Shown piece by piece: positions 54,662 through 62,648 of a stretch of DNA of 64,000 bases. Numbering within the stretch: the first letter of the stretch is position 1; the number at the start of each line of letters is the position of its first letter. A model generated the notes under the pieces. It made no database searches and was not told where the DNA came from. It was given only the letters and a program-made list of their open reading frames with translations. Where the stretch lies: NCBI GenBank assembly GCA_023444055.1, contig JAEZRV010000045.1, forward strand, positions 15,540 to 79,539, given 5' to 3'. This DNA is from Bacillota bacterium. Lineage in GTDB: Bacteria > Bacillota > Clostridia > Acetivibrionales > DSM-1351. Position numbers and translations under genes: made by a program.

Positions 54662-55738
54662 ATGTTAGATTTGATGAAAGAAAAGACGAAAGAAAGGCTT
54701 GATTCAAATTGCAAAATTCCAAGAATCAGCGCTAATTTGTATTGTGCTGATTCGGTAAATTTGCGAGAAATCGTGCAAAAAGAAAACGTATTAGGAGTTA
54801 TTAAATTCAGTGAAATGGAAAAGCATGATGACCTTGATGCATTTGTGGGTTGCTTTCCAACAATGAATGTGGCTATGAAGCCATTTTTGGGAACTGCGTA
54901 TTATGAGGTTTGGACATCTGAAAATCCTGTTAGTTATGGATGCAATGAGTTCTTACAGCATGCAAGCGATGGGTTCCACAGCTTTTTTACGTTAAGTATT
55001 AAAGAGGAAGGCAGAGATTTGCGTGAAATTGGAAGATTAGCTTATGATTCGATTTTTGAGACTGTAAAAAACAATGACTATTCAAATATTTCAAGGATAT
55101 GGAACCAAATCCCAAATATAAATGCATATTCAGGTGAAAAAGAAAGATACACAAAGTTCTGCCATGGCAGAGCTGAGTCTTTTCAAAAAAACGAAAATAT
55201 TTATCCTGCAGCAACCGGAATAGGATGTAGAGGGGAAAGCCTATGCATATATTTGATATCCACATCAAGAAATATTAATAAATACATTGAAAACCCAAAT
55301 CAGACACCTGCATATAAGTATCCACCGAAATATGGTATAAAGTCTCCTAGCTTTGCTAGAGCAGCTTATGCAGACAATGGAAGTGGAACGGGAATGTTAT
55401 ATATTTCTGGCACAGCTAGTATTTTAGGCTCTGAAACTGTCCATATTGGTGATGTTGGAAAACAGTGCGAGACAACAATAGACAACATAGGTACTTTAAT
55501 ATCTGGCACAAATTTAAACAGTTACGGGATTGAAAAGAGTTTTACACTTGAAAACATTGATTGCATAAAGGTTTATATTAAAAATGATGAGGACTTTGAG
55601 ACTATAAGAAATATTTGTAGCAAGGCATTTTCTAATAATAAATCAATTGTTTATTTAAAGGCAGATGTTTGTAGAAATGATTTACTTGTTGAGATAGAAG
55701 GGGTTATTAAAGATACCGCTCTTTATCAGGAGGAATAA
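54662..55738 (+). CDS. Chorismatase, FkbO/Hyg5/XanB2-like
   Basis: The start ATG 54662 (GGGGGAA 8 nt upstream) is preferred over ATG 54629. 358 residues, the usual size. The family landmarks follow in order: YYEVWTSENPV, IWNQIPNINAYSGEKERYTK, FCHGRAESF, YPAATGIGCRGESLCIYLIS, ENPNQTPAYKYPPKYG, SPSFARA, LYISGTASILGSETVHIGDV, QCETTIDNIGTLI and, near the end, KADVCRNDLLVEIEG. These enzymes hydrolyse chorismate to pyruvate plus a dihydroxycyclohexadiene carboxylate (FkbO type) or 3-hydroxybenzoate (Hyg5/XanB2 type); the type cannot be decided by eye. Products serve as polyketide starters or antioxidants. Its neighbours are dockerin genes, so its pathway partners are not obvious. Confidence 0.85.
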   Translation: MLDLMKEKTKERLDSNCKIPRISANLYCADSVNLREIVQKENVLGVIKFSEMEKHDDLDAFVGCFPTMNVAMKPFLGTAYYEVWTSENPVSYGCNEFLQHASDGFHSFFTLSIKEEGRDLREIGRLAYDSIFETVKNNDYSNISRIWNQIPNINAYSGEKERYTKFCHGRAESFQKNENIYPAATGIGCRGESLCIYLISTSRNINKYIENPNQTPAYKYPPKYGIKSPSFARAAYADNGSGTGMLYISGTASILGSETVHIGDVGKQCETTIDNIGTLISGTNLNSYGIEKSFTLENIDCIKVYIKNDEDFETIRNICSKAFSNNKSIVYLKADVCRNDLLVEIEGVIKDTALYQEE

Positions 55739-55781
55739 AGATTAATAACTTACATAATTTACTACTGTTTACATAAGGCTT

Positions 55782-55810
55782 ATGACAATAATATCATATG
55801 TTGTTATAAT
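55782..55810 (+). promoter_or_regulatory. Promoter of the dockerin protein gene
   Basis: ATGACA (55782-55787), 17 nt, TATAAT (55805-55810), about 34 nt before the start codon. Confidence 0.65.
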
Positions 55811-55843
55811 ATAGTTAAATAATATTATTTAGGGGGTAAAGGT

Positions 55844-56548
55844 ATGCGAAAAAGATTAAGAAGTATGGTAATTATGGCAATTGCAAGTATGATGCTGTTA
55901 GGCAGTACAATGACCTTTGCAGCAGATGAGCCTAACATGGCGGCCCAAGGTGCGATCCCATTAATGTACGGAGATTTTGATAGGGATTATGTTGTGGACG
56001 CATTAGACTTTGCACAGCTTAAATTTTTTATCCTAGAAGGTGAAGGATTAACTAGAGACAGTTTTAAGGTTTATGTTCTAAATGGCGGAAGATTACCTTT
56101 AGACAGTTTTACGGCAGCAGATGTAAATGGTGATCAAGTACTAAGTAGTTTAGACTTAGTACTACTCAAACAATATCTTTTAGGAGTAATTGATATTTTT
56201 CCTGTTGAAAATCAAGGGACATGGATTCCATGCATACCAAGCAAAGAGAATATACAGTTTCATATAGAGCAGAATTCAGCAGGAGCGTATCAAGTTGTAT
56301 TTGAAGTCACATTCCCGTCCTCAGGATATAAAGTTGAGTACACTGACGAATTAGCAGTAGCAGCTGTGGTAAACCCTGATGGAACTACTCTTATATCTTA
56401 CCGTCCAGTTGTTCAACCTAAGTTTTGGCAATATACAGGACCTTCTCTCACAGTTATGACAACAAAGAGGTTAGCGTATACTATAGCCGGAAAAGGAGAT
56501 TATACTTTTGAATTCCTAGGAACATGGTATAATTTCACTGTAAAATAG
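55844..56548 (+). CDS. Secreted protein with N-terminal, insertion-bearing dockerin and unknown beta domain
   Basis: 234 residues; AGGGGG ribosome site. Signal peptide about 1-26 (MAIASMMLLGSTMTFA|AD). The dockerin is directly after it: first calcium loop GDFDRDYVVDALDFAQLKFF (about 43-62) and second ADVNGDQVLSSLDLVLLKQY (about 91-110). Between them are about 28 residues, roughly twice the normal spacing, and loop 2 has Ser where the ninth Asp is usual. The last ~110 residues (GTWIPCIPSKENIQF to the end) form a beta-rich domain unlike any glycosidase or binding module I know. Most dockerins are C-terminal, so the order is unusual. Probably a non-catalytic or novel cellulosome component. Confidence 0.75.
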   Translation: MRKRLRSMVIMAIASMMLLGSTMTFAADEPNMAAQGAIPLMYGDFDRDYVVDALDFAQLKFFILEGEGLTRDSFKVYVLNGGRLPLDSFTAADVNGDQVLSSLDLVLLKQYLLGVIDIFPVENQGTWIPCIPSKENIQFHIEQNSAGAYQVVFEVTFPSSGYKVEYTDELAVAAVVNPDGTTLISYRPVVQPKFWQYTGPSLTVMTTKRLAYTIAGKGDYTFEFLGTWYNFTVK

Positions 56549-56853
56549 TTTCTCTGTATGATTTACATTACAAGATGTAATTAAGAAGGACTCACCTAGA
56601 GTGGGTTCTTTATAATTAAGGAGATTATTAAGAATATATTAATTACACTTATGAGTATGCGAATTTGAAGTGCATTGAATTCCACTATAAAAATGCAACT
56701 TAATCATAAGTGGTTGTATATAGTTATAGTGGAATGTATTTACACTACGTAGTATAATAAAATTACTAAATACAAATTTTTGAACATTGATAATTTCATA
56801 CGTCAGGAGGTTTTTTGCATTAAAGCAAATATAAAATGTGAATTGATTAATAA

Positions 56854-57021
56854 TACTAATTCGCATAAAAAATATTAGTTAATATTTTTTATCATCACTA
56901 ACGTGATGTTGTAGCAGAGCCACAAGCTCTTAGTATTGAACAACGTTTGCACATCTTACGATGTTACGTCGCATACTGCGACTATATAAACGGTTGCTAA
57001 CCGTTTATATGCAAACTAGTA
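56854..57021. mobile_element. 168-bp copy (C) of the TACTA/TAGTA miniature element
   Basis: It is flanked by TAA on both sides (56851-56853 and 57022-57024). It matches copy B but lacks about 75 internal bases near its left end. It lies about 125 bases upstream of the xylanase start. The remainder of the spacer 56549-57145 shows nothing else I can name. Confidence 0.85.
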
Positions 57022-57145
57022 TAAAATCAAATTTTCCTCCTATATCTGGTAATAAACTTGGGATGTACATTTCTAAAAACAATAATTAAGCCCAAGCCAA
57101 AAAATTTTATATCAATATGCTTTGAGAGAAGCAGAAGGAGTGAAT

Positions 57146-58453
57146 GTGATTAATATGAGTAAATTCAAAAAAACAGCTTTATTTTTAGCAGCACTTACTA
57201 TGTGTACTCAGATTACATGCATAGGAGGTACTAATGTATGTACGGCAGCTGATACAACAGACATGCCACTTCGTGCTTTAGCAGAAAGTATGAGAAGTCA
57301 AGGCAGAGAATTTTATTTCGGTGCTGCAATCTCTGCAAACTTCAGCGGTGCTGATCAAGATATTGCTAAAAGAGAATTCGATATGGTAACATGCGAAAAT
57401 AACATGAAAATTGGAACAATATCACCAAATCAAGGTCAGTATAATTATGGTGGCGGAGATAGCTTGGTGAGTTTTGCTCAAGCGAATAAGATGGTTGTTC
57501 ATGGTCATGCTTTTGTATGGCATAAATATAATCCTTGGTGGGTTGACGGTACTAAAACTATGATGGAAACCTACATAAATGCTGTTGGAACACATTATAG
57601 TGGCAAGATATATGCATGGGATGTAGTAAATGAGGCGTTCCATAAAGATGGTACTTATCGTATTAATGCAATTGGTTCAAATGGTCAAGATGGCGCTTCT
57701 GTGTTTGGACAAAAGCAAGGGAAACAATATATCGAGGATGCATTTAAGGCTGCCCGCAAGGTTGACTCAAAAGCAAAACTAATATATAACGAGTATGATT
57801 TGGAAACCAGACCTGCAAAATTTGAAGGTGTATATGCAATGGTAAAGGACTTTAAGAGTCGTAATATCCCAATTGATGGCGTTGGCTTCCAAATGCACTT
57901 AGGGCCGAACTTCACTAAAACAGATGCAGACAGGTTTGCTGAACAAATGCAGAGATTAGCTGATTTAGGTGTTGAAAGCTATGTAACTGAGATGGATGTA
58001 GGGTGTCCAGATTCCACACAAAGTGGACTGAATAAGCAAGCGGAAATATATGGATGGATTGCTAAAGCATGTGTAGAGCAGCCTTATTGCAGAGCTCTTC
58101 AGGTATGGGGAATAAGGGATTCACAATCATGGCGTATAAATCCAGAATCACCAGAGGACAAAGCAATAGCACCACTTATTTTTAATGACAATGGTCAGAA
58201 AAAACCTGCATATTATGCTATACAAAAGGCAATGCTTGATTATATTAATAATCCTCAAACTACTGTTGTTGCAGGGGATGCTAATGGAGACGGTACTTTT
58301 GATGCCATTGATTTTGCAACATTTAAGAAGATTTTATTAGGTAATAATGATACTACCTATAAATTCTGGAAGGAAGCAACTGATTTAAATAAGGATGGTT
58401 CTAATGATGCATTAGATTTTGCAATGATGAAGAAAATGCTTCTTGATAGATAA
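57146..58453 (+). CDS. Cellulosomal GH10 endo-xylanase with C-terminal type I dockerin
   Basis: The start is GTG 57146 (AGAAGGAG 5 nt upstream) or ATG 57155; a TTG at 57122 is less likely. About 435 residues. Signal peptide of about 30 residues (FKKTALFLAALTMCTQITCI). The GH10 barrel (about 40-370) contains CENNMKIG, HGHAFVWHKYNPWW, the acid/base Glu in AWDVVNEAFHKDG, YNEYDLE, and the nucleophile Glu in YVTEMDVGCPD. The dockerin at the end has two calcium loops: GDANGDGTFDAIDFATFKKI and TDLNKDGSNDALDFAMMKKM. It cuts the xylan backbone at the cell surface within the cellulosome; the cytosolic GH43 nearby could finish the oligomers. Confidence 0.94.
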   Translation: MINMSKFKKTALFLAALTMCTQITCIGGTNVCTAADTTDMPLRALAESMRSQGREFYFGAAISANFSGADQDIAKREFDMVTCENNMKIGTISPNQGQYNYGGGDSLVSFAQANKMVVHGHAFVWHKYNPWWVDGTKTMMETYINAVGTHYSGKIYAWDVVNEAFHKDGTYRINAIGSNGQDGASVFGQKQGKQYIEDAFKAARKVDSKAKLIYNEYDLETRPAKFEGVYAMVKDFKSRNIPIDGVGFQMHLGPNFTKTDADRFAEQMQRLADLGVESYVTEMDVGCPDSTQSGLNKQAEIYGWIAKACVEQPYCRALQVWGIRDSQSWRINPESPEDKAIAPLIFNDNGQKKPAYYAIQKAMLDYINNPQTTVVAGDANGDGTFDAIDFATFKKILLGNNDTTYKFWKEATDLNKDGSNDALDFAMMKKMLLDR

Positions 58454-58507
58454 GCTTTTAGACTTGTAATATTACTACACTTTTCGCTTGAAAACAGTAG
58501 GTGTTCA

Positions 58508-58599
58508 AATAAAGCCCCTCATCAATTTTCGAACTGATTCCTATATGTTAGACCTAAAATTCTAACATATAGGGGCAGTTTTTGATGAGGGGCTTTATT
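58508..58599. terminator. Long two-tier bidirectional terminator between convergent genes
   Basis: The outer stem AATAAAGCCCCTCATCAA (58508-58525) pairs perfectly with 58582-58599. Inside it a second stem pairs CCTATATGTTAGA with TCTAACATATAGG. A- and T-rich ends on both sides let it serve the xylanase (+) and the hydrogenase (-). Confidence 0.8.
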
Positions 58600-58648
58600 G
58601 TAATATGCCTAGCAAGCAAGGACTACAATTTCTGTTGATTAACCTAAA

Positions 58649-61600
58649 TTAACCTTTTACAATATTATACAAATTGTTTGCGGATGGTACTTCAATTTGC
58701 TCTCCGTCTAGTGAAACATAAACACCATCACCTGAGTGAGTTTCCTTTAAGCGGATTGTTTTCACTGATATAAATGAATCCATCTTTTGGTCTTTAACTA
58801 CATCAGTTAAACTTTCGTAAAGTTCCTTTGAACCCTTTGAAGTACACTTGTCACACATACATACTGTTAAATCATGTGTCTTAAAAGCAGAATCTGCTTT
58901 CTTTAGTGTGTTATCACAACTACATGTACCCAATACAGGAGTATAATTTGTATGCAATAATTCATGTGCCAGATGTGAGTTGGCTTCTCCATAGAATTCC
59001 TTATAAAGTCTTAATATGTCAGGATTTTCTTGTGATTTACGATATTTAGATGTCTTATCAATATTCACAAGTACCTTTTGACGTTTTTCTAAGGAGTCAA
59101 TTTTCTCAGGAACTGGATGACCTGCACCACATATACATCCTCCAGGACATGCCATAACCTCTATTAAATCGTAACCTACTTCTTCACCGTTAATAATTTT
59201 CTCAACTATAGGCTCAGCATTATGCAAACCGCTGATTACAGCTACACGAACTTTAGTTCCACTAGCTTCAACAGTAGCTTCCTTAACACCTTCAAATCCT
59301 CTAATTTCTTCAAAATCTAGGTGGTCTGTAAGTGGTTCACCTGTGAGCTTTTCAACTGCCATACGAAGAGCTGCTTCTGCAACACCACCTGAAGCACCAA
59401 ATAGAATACCAGCACCTGAAACTTGCTTGTATGGTTCGTCGAATTCTTGAGGAACAATATCTTTCGCTTCAATAAATTTCAATTCGGCCATTTTCAGCAT
59501 TTCACTTGATGTTATTACGGCATCAACATCACGTATTCCTTCAGGAGCAAATTCTGGACGGTAAGCTTCAAATTTCTTTGCAATACATGGAACAATTGAT
59601 ACCACATAGAGATCCTTTTTATCTATACCACTAAGCTTTGTATAATGATTTTTAACAGTTGCACCCATCATCATTTGAGGGGATTTACAAGTTGAAAGGT
59701 GAGGTATAATCTCAGGATATTTTCTTTCAACATAGTTTACCCATCCAGGACAGCAAGAAGTAAACTGAGGCATTACACCCTTGTTTTCAACCCTTGTTAA
59801 AAACTCAGTGGTTTCTTCAACTATTGTTAAGTCCGCAGCAAATGTAAAGTCAAAAACCTTATCAAAGCCTAGTTTTTTGAGAAGTCCAGCCATATATGGT
59901 GAAGCTTCATCATAACTAATACCAAAATGAGAGGATACAATACTTCTAACAGCCGGAGCAACAAAGGCAACTACTGTTTTAGTAGGATCGTTTATTGCAT
60001 TAAATACTTTTCCTCTTTCTGTACGTGCTCTTAAGGCACCACAAGGACAAGCATTTACACACTGACCACAGCTAACACATTCGGTTTTTTCCAGTGGAAG
60101 ACCACTCTTTGTACCAACTAGCTGACGTCCCTGCTTCATATAGTATGACAATACGTCAGGACCCTCAACCTCAGCACATGCAGCGATACAACGTCCGCAT
60201 GATATACACTTGTTGTGATCACGAACGATAAATGGATGATCTTTCACAATTGGAATTAATGGTCTTTCGTGTATTGGTTTTGCAAATTCGATACCGTGTG
60301 AAGTAGCCTCACTTCTTAAGCTACAGTCATAACGCTCGCTACATCCGCATTGTAAGCAACGCATAGCCTCAGCTTTTGCAGTTTCCTCAGATAAACCTAA
60401 TTCAACTTCGTTAAAATTGTTTTTACGTTCTTCTAATGATATAGAAGGCATATTTGCACGTTGGAATTTAGGCATGTTTTCAAATTCCCACTTTGGCAAG
60501 TCTTCCATTGAACCACGGCTACAACTGTAATCTGTTTGAGATTCTTTTATATATCCATGCATTAGGAAGTCATCGATAGCTTCAGAAGCACGACGACCAG
60601 CTCCAACTGCTTGTATAACTGTTGCAGGTCCAGTTACGCAATCTCCGCCTGCAAATATATTAATCTCTGAAGTCTGAGATGTTTTTCCGTTAACTTCAAT
60701 ATCTCCCCATTTATTAAGCTTAACAGGAAGGTCATTATATAAGAACTGTGTATTTGTACTTTGACCAATTGCACCAATAATAGTATCAGCCTCAATAGAT
60801 GTTTCACTGCCTTCAATTGGAACAGGACGACGACGACCTGAACGGTCAGGCTCACCTAAAGTCATTTTGATACATTTTAGCATCTTTTTGCCGTTCGCCA
60901 CATAAATACCAGTAGGTGCCATCAAGAATAGCATTTCAACACCTTCGTGAAGTGCTTCCTCAACTTCATATGGTTCTGCAGGCATTTCTTCTTGAGTACG
61001 ACGATAAATAAGTTTAACAGATTTAGCACCTTTACGAAGAGCTACACGAGCGCAGTCAATTGCAGTGTTACCACCACCGACAACTATAGTATCACCTAGC
61101 TTAATATCTTCACCTTTTGTTTCCTGCTCAAGATAATTAATACCAAGCCATACTCCTTCTAAGTTTTCACCTTCTATGCTCATTGGAGTAGCACGCCATG
61201 AACCAATAGCAAGATATACAGCATCGAAGTCCTTATGTAGGTCTTCAAGGTGTATATGTGTTCCAAGAGCTTTACCTGTCATAATTTTAACGCCAAGCTT
61301 TTTCATTGTATCTATTTCGTTGTCAAGAGTAGCCTTTGGAAGACGATATTCAGGAATACCGTATCTCATCATACCACCTGCATGTGGCTGACGCTCAAAA
61401 ACTGTAACATCATGACCATTTATAGCACTGTAATATGCAGCAGAAAGACCAGAAGGACCAGCACCTACTATTGCTATTCTCTTGCCTGTGCTTGGTTTCT
61501 TTTTAGGTAGCCATGGAGTATCTCCATTCATATCATAATCAGCTACAAAACGCTTTACATAATTGATTGCAACAGGAGAATCAACAAGATTACGTCTGCA

Positions 61601-62089
61601 CTGTGCCTCACATGGATGAGGACATACACGACCACATACTACAGGGAATGGATTTCTATTTTTTATAACCTTAAGAGCTTCTTCAAAATTACCTATTCTT
61701 GCATGACGAAGATAAGCTTGAATGTCAACATTAGCAGGACATGTCATTACACATGGTGCAACACAATCTGCATTATGATCAGACAGCATTTGCTCTAATC
61801 TTATCTTTCTATAGTTTTGGAGTTTAGCAGTGTTAGTGAAAATAACCATACCTTCCTTAATAGGGGTCTGGCATGCTTTTACTTCTTTTATTCCATCTTT
61901 TGTTTCAATCTCAACTACACATAATCCGCAGTTACCATTTGATCTTTCAACTCGTATATCGTAGCAGAGATGTGGAATATGAATGTCTTCCTGAAGTAAC
62001 GCTTGTAGGATAGTAAGATTATCATATACTTCTACTTCACGTTCATTTACAGTAACTTTTATTCTTTGGTGATTAGCAAGTGATTTCAT
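58649..62089 (-). CDS. Multidomain [FeFe]-hydrogenase fused to a GltD-like NAD(P)H:ferredoxin-type oxidoreductase
   Basis: 1146 residues; GGAGGG ribosome site. Order: 2Fe-2S ferredoxin domain (about 8-82; CYDIRVERSNGNCGLC and CQTP); GltD-like module (about 105-545) with CPANVDIQAYL, FAD fold VGAGPSGLSAAYYS, second nucleotide fold VVGGGNTAIDCARVALRKGA and YRRTQEEMPA; two 4Fe-4S sites CISCGRCIAAC (about 625) and CVSCGQCVNACPCG (about 670); H-cluster domain with TSCCPGW (about 776), VPCIAKKFE (about 832, Val where Met is usual) and EVMACPGGCICGAGHP (about 974, GAGHP where GGGQP is usual). A Cys-rich tail (GTCSC, CMCDKC) may hold another cluster. It should move electrons between NAD(P)H and protons in one polypeptide. 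It is a single-gene unit. Confidence 0.93.
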   Translation of the reverse strand: MKSLANHQRIKVTVNEREVEVYDNLTILQALLQEDIHIPHLCYDIRVERSNGNCGLCVVEIETKDGIKEVKACQTPIKEGMVIFTNTAKLQNYRKIRLEQMLSDHNADCVAPCVMTCPANVDIQAYLRHARIGNFEEALKVIKNRNPFPVVCGRVCPHPCEAQCRRNLVDSPVAINYVKRFVADYDMNGDTPWLPKKKPSTGKRIAIVGAGPSGLSAAYYSAINGHDVTVFERQPHAGGMMRYGIPEYRLPKATLDNEIDTMKKLGVKIMTGKALGTHIHLEDLHKDFDAVYLAIGSWRATPMSIEGENLEGVWLGINYLEQETKGEDIKLGDTIVVGGGNTAIDCARVALRKGAKSVKLIYRRTQEEMPAEPYEVEEALHEGVEMLFLMAPTGIYVANGKKMLKCIKMTLGEPDRSGRRRPVPIEGSETSIEADTIIGAIGQSTNTQFLYNDLPVKLNKWGDIEVNGKTSQTSEINIFAGGDCVTGPATVIQAVGAGRRASEAIDDFLMHGYIKESQTDYSCSRGSMEDLPKWEFENMPKFQRANMPSISLEERKNNFNEVELGLSEETAKAEAMRCLQCGCSERYDCSLRSEATSHGIEFAKPIHERPLIPIVKDHPFIVRDHNKCISCGRCIAACAEVEGPDVLSYYMKQGRQLVGTKSGLPLEKTECVSCGQCVNACPCGALRARTERGKVFNAINDPTKTVVAFVAPAVRSIVSSHFGISYDEASPYMAGLLKKLGFDKVFDFTFAADLTIVEETTEFLTRVENKGVMPQFTSCCPGWVNYVERKYPEIIPHLSTCKSPQMMMGATVKNHYTKLSGIDKKDLYVVSIVPCIAKKFEAYRPEFAPEGIRDVDAVITSSEMLKMAELKFIEAKDIVPQEFDEPYKQVSGAGILFGASGGVAEAALRMAVEKLTGEPLTDHLDFEEIRGFEGVKEATVEASGTKVRVAVISGLHNAEPIVEKIINGEEVGYDLIEVMACPGGCICGAGHPVPEKIDSLEKRQKVLVNIDKTSKYRKSQENPDILRLYKEFYGEANSHLAHELLHTNYTPVLGTCSCDNTLKKADSAFKTHDLTVCMCDKCTSKGSKELYESLTDVVKDQKMDSFISVKTIRLKETHSGDGVYVSLDGEQIEVPSANNLYNIVKG

Positions 62090-62648
62090 GTTCCCTCCAT
62101 AAAATTATTTATAAATTAGACATTTTAAATAAGGTATTAAATACCTTTGTTTAATTTTTATCAATATACAAAGTATAACAAATATTTTTAAATTAATAAA
62201 CTATTTTATATTGATAAGTATAATTTAGTAAGAAAACAGCATGTGATTTAAAAAAATAAAATATTATAAATAAATATCCATATTTTAATGTTTATTTATA
62301 TAAATTTTTCAATGATTATATCAAGGTATATTTTATTGAATTTTTCTTAAGCTGACGAGATTGCACGTTCTACGTGTAGTTATGATTTTTATATATTTTA
62401 GCGACTATGCTATGGGTGGAAAAAATAATGTGTAAATGTGTTGGTGAAAGAAATAATATGTAATGTTATTGCATGTATTGTAATAATATGTAATAATATT
62501 TCTATTACTAAACTTTTCTAAAATTTCAAGTTACATCCGAAAATACAAGTTTAGTTTGGAACAGAGTTGAAAAATAATGGAATACATTGAATGATGTTGG
62601 AAAAGAGATATAGTGGTTAAATATTTATAATAAAAAGGAGAAGGTAAT
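62090..62648. other. Divergent spacer between [FeFe]-hydrogenase and chemoreceptor
   Basis: About 560 very AT-rich bases. It has short ATAATATGTAAT-like repeats near 62450-62500 but no gene. A TATAAT (62219-62224) has no good -35. Promoters for both genes must lie here. Confidence 0.4.

Noticed and set aside
58649..62089. Call as glutamate synthase small subunit
   Set aside because: The GltD-like part is only one module; H-cluster motifs TSCCPGW and ACPGGC show a hydrogenase.
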